From positions 1 to 64,000 of the forward strand of contig CAIJHQ010000058.1 in NCBI GenBank assembly GCA_903820505.1: DNA of 64,000 nt. Direction: 5' to 3'. A model generated the notes under the pieces. The model saw only the letters and a program-made list of their open reading frames with translations. It did no database searches and was not told the origin of the DNA. Of this stretch, positions 52,477 through 60,648 are shown piece after piece (positions within the stretch are counted from its first letter, which is position 1; every line of letters starts with the position of its first letter). This DNA is from Candidatus Omnitrophota bacterium. GTDB taxonomy: Bacteria; Omnitrophota; Omnitrophia; Omnitrophales; Aquincolibacteriaceae. Both the position numbers and the translations under genes were made by a program.

Positions 52477-53640
52477 TCAATTCCCGGCCGTGTAATTTTT
52501 CCGTTGCGGTGCCGGCAGATCCAGGTCGCGAAAACGGCGCGCGATGTTTTTATGAAAGAGATAGTCAAGGTGGCTGTTATCCTCCGGTGAGAAACCCATC
52601 ACGTCTTGCCAAACGGCTTTGTTTTCCATGCAGAAATATATGAAAACATCCTTCCACCGCTCCCGGAGAAGGGCATAGACTTTCCGGTATATTTCCGTGC
52701 GCGCGGGGCGGAAGTAACGCATCTTTCCGTCCAACCCTTTGACGAATTCTGCGGTCGTGATAAGACTTTTAGGAAAACGCTCGGAGACGGTTCTTTTAAG
52801 TGACGGATGAAAACGCAGGCTGCCAAGGCTGATCCACAGGACCTCTGTTTCAGGGACGGACCGCGTGAGTTCCCGGATGAGCTCGCCGTATTTTTTCTCC
52901 CAGCCCGGAAGCATCAGGAGCGGGTCAAAATGAAAGCCGAGGCGGTATCCCTTTTTCAGTGCTTCGAGAGCGGCTTTGAGGCGGTCTTCCAGCCGTGCGC
53001 TTTTGTGTTCTTCGGTCCGGATGAAGGAGTCGGGGTTGAGGGACCAGGAGACGAGGGCATTGCCTTTGGGGACCCTCGGCAAATGTTTGACGAAAGACGT
53101 TTTGGTTTTGATCTCCAGGAGCATCTTTTTTCCGGAGGTAGCGCGCAGGAGGTTTTCATTCATGTGAGTGACGGGATCAAGCGCGAGACTGTCGGTCAGT
53201 TCACCTGTGCCCATGCGGAGCAGACGGCCGGGGTGCGCCGCGATAAGCGGATCGATCTCCGCGGAAACGTTTCCCATGTTCACGTAAACCGTGATCAAAG
53301 GGAGCGTGAGGTATTGCTGGAGGATGCAATAAGTGCATTCAAGCGGGCAATGGGTCTGGGCGTTGATCACCCAATAGCGGCAACAAAGATAATCCGGACC
53401 GGTAGCAGGGCAGGGTTTGAGAAAGGCGCCCTTGAAGAAAGTGAGCCAGAGGGTTTTTTTGCCTGTGCTGAGCGGGAGCCCTGCCGCCTTCTTGAGGAAC
53501 CGCTCCCTGTCCGTCACGATCGTTGCGGGAATTTTTGGCAACGCTTTCAAAATACGTTTGGCCAGCGGCGTTTCTTGAACGTCCGCGTCGACATAAATAT
53601 GCTCGATCTGAGGTTTGAATTTCGGGATCATGGCCTTCAT
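52477..53640 (-). CDS. spore photoproduct lyase-like radical SAM protein
   Basis: The 387-residue product carries the radical SAM cluster C98-x3-C102-x2-C105 in THCPLECTYCILQQYL, which closely resembles the cluster region of spore photoproduct lyases and their homologues in non-sporulating bacteria. Other features are GTGELTDSLALDP, LLEIKTKT, ALVSWSLNPDS, the YRLGFHFDPLL stretch and ISLGSLRFHP. The true lyase repairs UV-made thymine dimers in spore DNA; nothing else here suggests sporulation, so a related DNA-repair or modification activity is possible. GAGGGG lies 10 nt before the ATG. It diverges from rlmH. Confidence 0.82.
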   Translation of the reverse strand: MKAMIPKFKPQIEHIYVDADVQETPLAKRILKALPKIPATIVTDRERFLKKAAGLPLSTGKKTLWLTFFKGAFLKPCPATGPDYLCCRYWVINAQTHCPLECTYCILQQYLTLPLITVYVNMGNVSAEIDPLIAAHPGRLLRMGTGELTDSLALDPVTHMNENLLRATSGKKMLLEIKTKTSFVKHLPRVPKGNALVSWSLNPDSFIRTEEHKSARLEDRLKAALEALKKGYRLGFHFDPLLMLPGWEKKYGELIRELTRSVPETEVLWISLGSLRFHPSLKRTVSERFPKSLITTAEFVKGLDGKMRYFRPARTEIYRKVYALLRERWKDVFIYFCMENKAVWQDVMGFSPEDNSHLDYLFHKNIARRFRDLDLPAPQRKNYTAGN

Positions 53641-53766
53641 GCTAGCGGGTCCCCTCAGGCTTGAGAAGAGAAAAATATTTATTCGTAAACTTTTTCATGG
53701 CGACACAATACTGTTTTGTTTCCCGCCCGGTGAAGTATAATCCCTCCTATAAACTTCGGAGGAAAA

Positions 53767-54210
53767 ATGCGCATCCGGTTCTCTTTATCCTGGATCAAGC
53801 CCGCTCAGTCCGTGAACAAGGCCTTCAAACTTGCGGCGGCGTTCTCGCTTCTTCAGGAATATACTTCCCGGATCTCCCGCTTCATACCATGCGAGATCGG
53901 TCCTTATCCCTCCAAAGGTAAGTCCTGTGTCTGGGTTTGCGAACGGGAGAAGAAAAGTGCTGCCGTTCCTTCCCGGGAGCTGGCGCAAAAACTTCAGGAA
54001 GTCATGAATTCGGGGACGCAGGAACTGCAGATCGTGATCGGCGGTCCGGACGGCTTTACCCTCCAGGAGTTGGAGGCGATGAAACCCTCTTTCCGTTGGA
54101 GTTTCGGGCCTTTGACCCTCCCGCACGAACTCGCCGCGGTGGTCGCCGCCGAACAGGTTTACCGGGCGTTGACGATCCTCAAAAACATGCCTTACCATGA
54201 GGCCCACTGA
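53767..54210 (+). CDS. rlmH: 23S rRNA (pseudouridine1915-N3)-methyltransferase
   Basis: RlmH methylates pseudouridine 1915 in helix 69 of 23S rRNA, a SPOUT-fold dimer. The 147-residue product has the SAM-binding knot: IVIGGPDGFT, FGPLTLPHELAAVVAAEQVY and RALTILKNMPYHEAH at the C-terminus, the usual end of the family. GGAGG lies just before the ATG. Full length. It is the last chromosomal gene before the tRNA-Pro and the island. Confidence 0.93.
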   Translation: MRIRFSLSWIKPAQSVNKAFKLAAAFSLLQEYTSRISRFIPCEIGPYPSKGKSCVWVCEREKKSAAVPSRELAQKLQEVMNSGTQELQIVIGGPDGFTLQELEAMKPSFRWSFGPLTLPHELAAVVAAEQVYRALTILKNMPYHEAH

Positions 54211-54235
54211 CTGGCACCCGCCTCCCACACAAAGG

Positions 54236-54264
54236 AAGACAGCATTCCTGAAATTTGGTATACT
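54236..54264 (+). promoter_or_regulatory. possible promoter upstream of tRNA-Pro
   Basis: AAGACA (54236-54241), 17 nt, TATACT (54259-54264) preceded by TGG. Transcription would cross the two palindromes before reaching the tRNA about 200 nt downstream. Confidence 0.45.
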
Positions 54265-54305
54265 TTCGCCTCTTCGGGAGCTGAGATCATTCTAAATGGA
54301 GATTT

Positions 54306-54360
54306 ATCGGGGAGTCCTGATTCTCGATTGATTTTTCGAGCGAATTAGAACTGCCCCGAT
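54306..54360. repeat. REP-like palindrome, copy 1
   Basis: ATCGGGGAGT (54306-54315) pairs with ACT-G-CCCCGAT (54350-54360, one bulged G). Inside it CTCGA pairs with TCGAG. The left arm continues CCTGATT and the right arm is preceded by AATTAGA, so both arms resemble those of copy 2. Confidence 0.65.
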
Positions 54361-54391
54361 GTTCGATTATTGGAAAGAAATATCAAGGATC

Positions 54392-54445
54392 ATCGGGGCG
54401 TACTGATTTTTGTTAAAAGCTAAAGGTAATCAGTACAGTCCCGAT
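54392..54445. repeat. REP-like palindrome, copy 2
   Basis: ATCGGGGCGTACTGAT (54392-54407) faces ATCAGTACAGTCCCGAT (54429-54445): 8 bp (GTACTGAT/ATCAGTAC) plus 6 bp (ATCGGG/CCCGAT) separated by a small internal loop. The hairpin loop is 21 nt. It is about the same length as copy 1 and shares its arms. Confidence 0.75.
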
Positions 54446-54472
54446 CTCAGTTGAAAATTTGATAAAGTTGAT

Positions 54473-54546
54473 CGGGGCGTAGCGCAGCCTGGTAGCGCAC
54501 ACGCTTGGGGTGCGTGCGGTCGGAGGTTCAAATCCTCTCGCCCCGA
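54473..54546 (+). tRNA. tRNA-Pro (anticodon GGG)
   Basis: A 74-nt cloverleaf: acceptor stem CGGGGCG/CGCCCCG (perfect 7 bp), D arm GCGC/GCGC, anticodon stem CACGC/GCGTG around TTGGGGT (anticodon GGG), T arm GGAGG-TTCAAAT-CCTCT, discriminator A, CCA not encoded. It reads proline codon CCC, and CCU by wobble. It is the likely integration site of the adjoining island. Confidence 0.96.
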
Positions 54547-54566
54547 TTCTTTTCCTCTTGTATCTC

Positions 54567-54602
54567 AACGGGTTACAACTATCATGGTTGTGACCCGTTT
54601 TT
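54567..54602 (+). terminator. strong intrinsic terminator after tRNA-Pro
   Basis: AACGGGTTACAAC (54567-54579) pairs with GTTGTGACCCGTT (54587-54599), 13 bp with one wobble, followed by a T-run. It separates tRNA transcription from the integrase. Confidence 0.93.
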
Positions 54603-54717
54603 GCTTTTGCGGCAGTTTTGAGATGATTTGCCTAATTTATGCTTAATTTCTAAGCTGGATTTTGCAAATCTCTTTCTAGGCAAAAGGAGTGCGTGCGCTT
54701 AGAAAGATGAGGAGAAG

Positions 54718-55881
54718 ATGAACATGAAGATGGAAGCCTACCTGATCAACGACACTTACTACACCCGGTTTTCGTTCCTCGGGAAGCAGTATCGTTTCTC
54801 TCTAAAGACCACCAACCAGAAGATCGCCCATAACATCAACGAACAGATCAAACGCGGTTTGGAGCGTGGCATGTTCGATTCGTTTGAACCGGGAGCAGAA
54901 GGGGAGCGAGTGCTTCGGAATCTTATTGCTCGCCCCGGACTCCGCGCGGAAGAAGCCGTTGATGAGCTGAATGCCACAACCAAGAGGATCAAGTTAGAGG
55001 AAGCCAAGAACCTCTACCTTGAGAACTGCAAGACCGAACATACGGCGAAGAACTACACCAACGAAGAGCGGATCTTTAAGGGCTTCGTGGAACAGATGAA
55101 GGTTCCCTATGTCCACCAGGTAGCGACAGAGGACATTGAGAAGTGGCGGAACAAGCGCATTGAGAAGGTCAGCAAGGCCACGGTTAACCGCGAGCTCAAG
55201 ATGATTAAGACTTTCTTCAAACAGTGCGTTGAGAAGGGATATTTGCTAAAAAGCCCTGCCCAGAACATCAAGGTGTACAAAGAGCCGGAGCGGGCTATCC
55301 GGCATCTGTCGGATGATGAGATCAAACGGCTTCTTGAAGCCGCTCCCGAAGACCTCAAGCAGATTATTATCTTTCTGCTTCTGACCGGGATGCGCTACGG
55401 TGAGCTCTGCCATCTGGAATGGTCGGATATTGATTTCCGGCGGAAGCAGATCATCATTCAGCCGAAACCTGGCTGGAATCCCAAGAATTTCAAGAAGCGC
55501 GTTCTCCCAATGCACCCTATGGCCCACACCATTCTCTCAGGATTGTCTAAGGGCAGTAGTTCCTATCTGTTCCCTGATGAGGACGGGAAAGCGTCTGATC
55601 AGGGCCTCAGGAACCGCTTATACCGCGTTTTTGCCAATGCAAAACCTAAGGTCAAGGGCAATGTCAAAGACCTTCGATCCACCTTTGCTTCCAATGCGGT
55701 CATGAGTGGGATGCCCATCTACACGGTGTCGAAGCTCCTGGGACATCATGATGTGAAGATCACAGAGAAGCACTATGCTCACCTCGCACCGGACTACATG
55801 GGTAATGCCATCACCATGCTCAAGTCTGAATGGGTTCCGAGCGCGAAGGGGTTATTGGAACAGAAGAAAAATAAAGGATAA
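54718..55881 (+). CDS. tyrosine recombinase (integrase)
   Basis: The 387-residue protein has an arm-binding-like N-terminus, a SAM-like core-binding domain (about 95-185: AKNYTNEERIFKGFVEQM, ATVNRELKMIKTFF) and the catalytic domain. Catalytic residues seen are Arg226 (LTGMRYGEL), a Lys in the beta hairpin (PKNFKKRVLP), Arg320 (KDLRSTFAS), His343 (LLGHHDVK) and nucleophile Tyr353 (KHYAHL). The His normally three residues before the second Arg is Lys317 here. GAGGAG is 3 nt from the ATG at 54718 and 9 nt from the in-frame ATG at 54724, so translation may start at the second. It lies about 170 nt from the tRNA-Pro end, so it probably catalysed integration there. Confidence 0.93.
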   Translation: MNMKMEAYLINDTYYTRFSFLGKQYRFSLKTTNQKIAHNINEQIKRGLERGMFDSFEPGAEGERVLRNLIARPGLRAEEAVDELNATTKRIKLEEAKNLYLENCKTEHTAKNYTNEERIFKGFVEQMKVPYVHQVATEDIEKWRNKRIEKVSKATVNRELKMIKTFFKQCVEKGYLLKSPAQNIKVYKEPERAIRHLSDDEIKRLLEAAPEDLKQIIIFLLLTGMRYGELCHLEWSDIDFRRKQIIIQPKPGWNPKNFKKRVLPMHPMAHTILSGLSKGSSSYLFPDEDGKASDQGLRNRLYRVFANAKPKVKGNVKDLRSTFASNAVMSGMPIYTVSKLLGHHDVKITEKHYAHLAPDYMGNAITMLKSEWVPSAKGLLEQKKNKG

Positions 55882-56057
55882 ATGCGCGAAGGAGCCGCTG
55901 GAAGAGATTCTGGCGGCTTCTTTTAGCTTTCAGATGGTCTATAGGCAAGATGCTATGCCGAAGGGGAGGTTCCTGCTATAATTCGCCAAACAGGAGAAAA
56001 CTAATAATAACGAATACATAATTGCTATTTAAAATTTTGCGTAGCTTCGGCTGCTGA

Positions 56058-56198
56058 CCACTGCAAAACGACCAAATTTTCAATGGTAAGACAGCGTTTG
56101 AAGCACGCCCCAAGACGGGGGCGTGTAGAAAACGTTCTTACCAGGGTGCTTGGTCGTACCCGCAGTGGGGCGTGAGTATGCACGCTCCTCATTTTTTT
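56058..56198 (+). ncRNA. structured leader RNA with terminator/antiterminator choice, upstream of mod-res
   Basis: The 388-nt gap between integrase and mod holds a long folded element. Helices nest in order: CCACTGC/GCAGTGG (56058-56064 with 56162-56168), ACGACCAA/TTGGTCGT (56068-56075 with 56150-56157), TGGTAAGA/TCTTACCA (56084-56091 with 56136-56143), CGTTT/AAACG (56095-56099 with 56130-56134), and apical CACGCCCC/GGGGCGTG (56104-56111 with 56118-56125). A terminator follows: GGGGCGTG/CACGCTCC (56167-56174 with 56181-56188) and seven T. The terminator arm GGGGCGTG is identical to the apical right arm, so CACGCCCC at 56104 could pair with either, and GG at 56167-56168 is shared with the outermost helix. 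This predicts switching or attenuation. TATAAT at 55977-55982 may belong to its promoter. No known family recognised. Confidence 0.65.
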
Positions 56199-56269
56199 AG
56201 GGTACGATAATAAGCATTTCTGGTAGACAGTCTAAACAGGGCTGAATCGCGCACAAGCGAGGAAGCCCT

Positions 56270-57868
56270 TTGCCCACCCTGAATTGGATCGGGAAGAAAG
56301 CTGTTGAGAATCACCATCAGCAGGTCCCGTTTCATCTGTTGAAAGACGTTTCTGACCTATCTGTTGGCGATCCCGGAAGCGGCAATCTGATTGTCGAAGG
56401 TGATAATCTCCTCGCTCTTAAAGCTCTCCTCCCTTATTACGCTAGACAGGTCAAATGTATTTATATCGACCCTCCTTACAACACCGGCAATGAAAGCTGG
56501 ATTTACAACGACAACGTTAATAGCCCAGAAATGAAGGAGTGGCTAGGCAAGGCTGTCGGGAAGGAAGCCGAAGACCTCACGCGCCACGACAAATGGCTCT
56601 GCATGATGTATCCACGACTAAGTCTTTTAAGGGGATTCCTTCGTGATGAGGGCAGCATATTTATTAGCATCGATGATAACGAGGTGCATAGCCTGCGTTT
56701 CTTATTGGACGAGATATTCGGAGCAAATAATTTTATAGCGAATATTGTTTGGCAAAAAAGAACCTCTCCTGACGCCAGAATTCATCTCGGTCCAGCTCAT
56801 GATCATATTCTGGTTTATAGAAAAACCAATGAGGCTCTGTTTAATAAACTACGCCTAACAGAAGACCAGACTAGCAATTTTAAAAATCCAGATTCTGATT
56901 CCAGAGGGCCGTGGGTTTCTACTGATTTTACGGCGCAAGGATGGCGGCCTAACCAAATGTATAAATTGAAAACCCCAGGTGGAACCGTTTACGAGCCGCC
57001 CCCCGGAAGGTGTTGGGCTAATGTTGAGAGTGTATATAAAAAGCTGCTTGCCGAAGAAAGGCTTTGGTTTGGCAAAGACAAAAAATCTCGTCCGCGAACC
57101 AAAACATTTTTATCAGAAACCGAAGGCGTAAGTTCCTGGACCTGGTGGCCCAATGACGAAGCAGGGCACAACCAAGAGGCGAAAAAGGAGATCAATTCGA
57201 TTTTGATTAGCGAGGCGCCCTTTGATACTCCCAAGCCAGTGCGTCTTATTGAACGCATTTTGCAAATCGCAACCAACCCGGGCGATCTTGTTTTGGATTC
57301 GTTCGCAGGTTCCGGCTCTACTGGCCACGCCGTCATGGATCTGAATAAGAAAGATGGTGGAAGTCGTCGCTTTATCCTTATCGAAATGGACCAAGCCATC
57401 AGTCGGAATGTTACTGCGGAACGGTTGAAGCGGGTCGGAACTGGATATGAAAATAGCAACGGAGAAAAGATCGAAGGGCTCGGCGGAGAATTTCGTTATT
57501 GCCAGTTGGCCGAGCCTCTTTTTGATGAGCAAGGTAACATTAGAAAAACAGTCAAGTTTACTGATCTTGCCCGACACGTTTATTTTGTCGAAACCGGAGA
57601 ACCCATCAAGAAGCAACCCAAGATGAGCAGCCCATTGCTTGGTGTCCATAACGGTTTGGGCATTTATCTTCTCTATAACGGTATCCTCAAGGACAAAGCG
57701 CCGGATGGCGGGAATGTTCTTACTACGAGCGTTCTTTTGCATTTGCCGAAACATAGCGGGTCTAAAGTGATCTATGGGACAGCCTGTCGGCTTGGTGCTG
57801 AGCGGCTTCGGCGTGAAAGAATTACATTCAAACAATTGCCCTATAAATTAAGGGTTGGTGCGGCATGA
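56270..57868 (+). CDS. mod: type III restriction-modification DNA methyltransferase (Mod)
   Basis: Mod recognises a short asymmetric site and methylates adenine. The 532-residue product is a beta-class enzyme: motif IV DPPYNTG (67-73) precedes the SAM motif FAGSGSTG (345-352), with the variable target-recognition region between them (about 150-290). The N-terminus MPTLNWIGKKAVENHHQQVP is typical of this subfamily. The start is TTG with GAGGAAG upstream; it gives the family N-terminus. It overlaps res by 4 nt. Transcription probably passes through the structured leader just upstream, so the terminator there may set expression. The recognition sequence cannot be read from the gene. Confidence 0.93.
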   Translation: MPTLNWIGKKAVENHHQQVPFHLLKDVSDLSVGDPGSGNLIVEGDNLLALKALLPYYARQVKCIYIDPPYNTGNESWIYNDNVNSPEMKEWLGKAVGKEAEDLTRHDKWLCMMYPRLSLLRGFLRDEGSIFISIDDNEVHSLRFLLDEIFGANNFIANIVWQKRTSPDARIHLGPAHDHILVYRKTNEALFNKLRLTEDQTSNFKNPDSDSRGPWVSTDFTAQGWRPNQMYKLKTPGGTVYEPPPGRCWANVESVYKKLLAEERLWFGKDKKSRPRTKTFLSETEGVSSWTWWPNDEAGHNQEAKKEINSILISEAPFDTPKPVRLIERILQIATNPGDLVLDSFAGSGSTGHAVMDLNKKDGGSRRFILIEMDQAISRNVTAERLKRVGTGYENSNGEKIEGLGGEFRYCQLAEPLFDEQGNIRKTVKFTDLARHVYFVETGEPIKKQPKMSSPLLGVHNGLGIYLLYNGILKDKAPDGGNVLTTSVLLHLPKHSGSKVIYGTACRLGAERLRRERITFKQLPYKLRVGAA

Positions 57869-60435
57869 TCCCGAAAAGCTATCAGATACAGGCTCTTGAC
57901 CAGCTTGAGCTTTTTTTCAAAAGGTGCAAAGAAACAAATAATCCTCGGCAAGCATACGAAGACACAACGAGGGAGGGTTGGATCGGAACGGCGTTAAGTT
58001 ACCGTCCGTTGCCGACGCTTACGCATGTGCCATATGTTTGCTTGCGTATCCCTACTGGCGGCGGAAAAACTCTGATTGGTGGACTTTCGATAGAAAGGGC
58101 TAATCGGAGCTTGCTCTATACCCGTTACAGCGTCACCCTCTGGTTGGTGCCATCTGATACCATTCTAGCTCAAACCCTGAAAGCATTGAAAACCCCCTCA
58201 AACCTTTTACACCAAGCGGTATTTTCGGCTTTGGGAGAAGTAACCGTTCTGGATATTGAAGAAGCCTTACGGGTGAGGCCTGCCGTGTTACACGGCTCAA
58301 GTGTTGTTATTGTGGCAACCATGCAGTCTTTTAAGCAAGAAAATATGGATCGGCTGACCGTCTATAAACAAAACACGGATATGATGCCGCACTTCGAGAA
58401 CATGCCAGCTTTCAAGGTGCAAGGGAACACATCCTTTGTTGATATGCTGCGTTTACATCACCCCTATATCATTGTCGATGAAGCTCACAACCAGGGCAGT
58501 GATCTTGCCTTTGAAACATTGGCGCGTTTCGAACCAAGCGCAATTCTCGAACTCACCGCGACGCCAGACCGAATTCATCATCCAAGCAATGTTCTTTTCA
58601 GTGTTTCGGCTGCGGCATTGCAGGATGCGGATATGATCAAGATGCCGCTTGAGCTGGTGCGCAGGGAAAACCCGCAGGAACTCCTACGGGATGCAGTAGC
58701 GTGTCTCAATACCCTGGACAGCTTCGCGCGCGCTGAGACGGGGGAATATATCCGGCCTGTAATGCTTTTACAGGCGGAGCGGCATGATCAGGAAAGGGAG
58801 ACTATTACCCCAGAGAAAGTCAAAGCCATGCTTCTTGAGGATTTTTCAGTCCCCGAAAGCGAGATCGCTATATCAACAGGAATGCAGGATGAAATTGACG
58901 ATAGGGATATTTTATCGCCGCAATGTCCTCTTCGTTTCATCATCACTATTGATAAATTGCGCGAAGGCTGGGATTGTCCTTTCGCGTATGTGCTTTGTTC
59001 CTTTCGAAATACAAACTCCGCGACTGCGGCTGAGCAGATTCTTGGGCGCATCCTCCGTTTGCCCTACACGAGGCGAAAGACCGCTCGTGAGTTGAACGTG
59101 GCCTACGCTTTTGTGATGTCCCAAAACTTTCAGGAAACGGTCGAATCTTTGCGTGACGGGCTAGTCCGGAATGGTTTCGAACGGCAGGAAACAAAAGACC
59201 TTATTCGCTCAGCAGAATCGGCAGATTTGGGGGAGCTTTTTACAGGCGGAACCGTGACCTATGCTACCCCTGAAATGCCCGATATTTCCGCCTTGCCTCT
59301 GGCCATCTTAAATAAGATTGAGCTTTCTCCTGAAACAGGCTCGATCACTCTCAAGGGAGCTTTGAGCCAAGAGCAATCGAAAAAAGTTGAAGCCGTTTTT
59401 AAGACCGAGGCAGGGAAAGAGGCTCTAAGAAAAGCGGTTCAAAAACAACGGGCCCCTATACAACCCACGGTTCGGTTTCCTTCTGATGCTGGAGAGCTTT
59501 TCTCAATACCAGTGCTTGCCATCAAGCAAGGTGAGCTTTGGGAGCCTTTTGAAGAAACCCATCTTTTGCAGGGGGCGTGGCATTTGCTGGATCATTCCGC
59601 CGAACTGTCCGAAGATGAATTTCGAAGGCCGGAAAAGACGGCTCAGGGAGGGCGGTTTGACGTTACAAAAGATGAGCAAATCACATTCAGATATTTTGAA
59701 AACATCGAAGCTGTATTGGCTGGGCTTGACTACCAGATGGAATGGACACAGGTTGAACTTGTGGGATGGCTGGATAGGAATATTTACGACGAAAGCATTT
59801 TGCCGGACGAGAAAGCGTCGTTTTTAAACAAAGCCGTCACTTACTTGATAGCTTCGCGCGGTTTATCGTTGCAAGACCTTTGCTATGCCAAGTTCCGGTT
59901 GCGAAATTCGCTGGAAAGAAAGATTAAAAGCGCGAAGCAGAGCGCCATGAAAATGATTTACAAAGAGCTTTTGCTGAATCTGGATAATTTTTCAACGACG
60001 AATGAATTACCAGTTGTATTTGAAAATGGAAGATACGCTTATGATTATGCCTACGCTGGCTTTACGGCCCTGCCTAAACATTTTTTTCCTGTAATAGGCA
60101 ATCTGAAGGATACGGGAGAAGAGTTTACTTGCGCATTATTTTTGGCGACAGGACTTGAAGGAGTGAAATATTGGGTTCGTAACATTGAGCGGAAACCGGG
60201 CTCTTTTTCCCTGCAGACAGGCACTGACCGGTTTTATCCCGATTTCATCTGTCAAATGGAAGACGGACGGATTCTCGCTGTGGAATATAAGAATGAGAGA
60301 GATTGGGACCTTCCGGACAATAAGGAAAAGCGCGAAGTCGGAGAACTTTGGGCGCGGCGTAGTAATGGCAAATGCGTTTTTATCATGCCGAAAGGGCAAA
60401 GGTGGGAGCAGATCCGGGAAGCCTTGAGTCGGTAA
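57865..60435 (+). CDS. res: type III restriction endonuclease subunit (Res)
   Basis: Res is the helicase-nuclease that, with Mod, cleaves DNA after communication between two unmethylated sites. The 856-residue product has Walker A PTGGGKT (63-69), DEAH (205-208) with LTATPDR, helicase motif VI region AEQILGRILRLPY, and a C-terminal PD-(D/E)xK nuclease (Asp793 in YPDFICQ, Glu807 and Lys809 in VEYKN). All catalytic elements are intact, so the system looks active. It starts in the mod stop (ATGA). An intrinsic terminator follows about 100 nt downstream. Confidence 0.93.
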   Translation: MIPKSYQIQALDQLELFFKRCKETNNPRQAYEDTTREGWIGTALSYRPLPTLTHVPYVCLRIPTGGGKTLIGGLSIERANRSLLYTRYSVTLWLVPSDTILAQTLKALKTPSNLLHQAVFSALGEVTVLDIEEALRVRPAVLHGSSVVIVATMQSFKQENMDRLTVYKQNTDMMPHFENMPAFKVQGNTSFVDMLRLHHPYIIVDEAHNQGSDLAFETLARFEPSAILELTATPDRIHHPSNVLFSVSAAALQDADMIKMPLELVRRENPQELLRDAVACLNTLDSFARAETGEYIRPVMLLQAERHDQERETITPEKVKAMLLEDFSVPESEIAISTGMQDEIDDRDILSPQCPLRFIITIDKLREGWDCPFAYVLCSFRNTNSATAAEQILGRILRLPYTRRKTARELNVAYAFVMSQNFQETVESLRDGLVRNGFERQETKDLIRSAESADLGELFTGGTVTYATPEMPDISALPLAILNKIELSPETGSITLKGALSQEQSKKVEAVFKTEAGKEALRKAVQKQRAPIQPTVRFPSDAGELFSIPVLAIKQGELWEPFEETHLLQGAWHLLDHSAELSEDEFRRPEKTAQGGRFDVTKDEQITFRYFENIEAVLAGLDYQMEWTQVELVGWLDRNIYDESILPDEKASFLNKAVTYLIASRGLSLQDLCYAKFRLRNSLERKIKSAKQSAMKMIYKELLLNLDNFSTTNELPVVFENGRYAYDYAYAGFTALPKHFFPVIGNLKDTGEEFTCALFLATGLEGVKYWVRNIERKPGSFSLQTGTDRFYPDFICQMEDGRILAVEYKNERDWDLPDNKEKREVGELWARRSNGKCVFIMPKGQRWEQIREALSR

Positions 60436-60532
60436 TGTTGCTTGATTTAGCCCGTTCAGAGGGGTATCTTATAGTCACAATTTGGTGACAGTCCTGAAGT
60501 TTGAAGGGGGAACCTGGACTTTAAAAAAGACA

Positions 60533-60570
60533 AACCTTCGTTGGGCGAAAATGCCTGGCGAGGGTTTTTT
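60533..60570 (+). terminator. intrinsic terminator after mod-res
   Basis: AACCTTCG (60533-60540) pairs with CGAGGGTT (60559-60566), one wobble, with an inner GGGC/GCCT stem, followed by six T (60565-60570). The 213-nt gap up to the next gene otherwise holds only a small GTCAC/GTGAC hairpin near 60475-60490. Confidence 0.85.
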
Positions 60571-60648
60571 GCTTTTTTGGCTCAGGCGACATGATGTTGT
60601 CGTCGTGAGATGGTAGATTTCTATTAACCAATGAAGAGAAAGAGCAAT

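Noticed and set aside
54306-54445. Degenerate tRNA-Pro copies
   Set aside because: Only the acceptor-stem-like ends match; there is no anticodon or T arm, and the inner sequence forms a simple palindrome, so they are better described as REP-like repeats.
56101-56199. Retron-type msr/msd RNA
   Set aside because: There is no reverse transcriptase gene nearby, and the element ends in an intrinsic terminator directly before mod.
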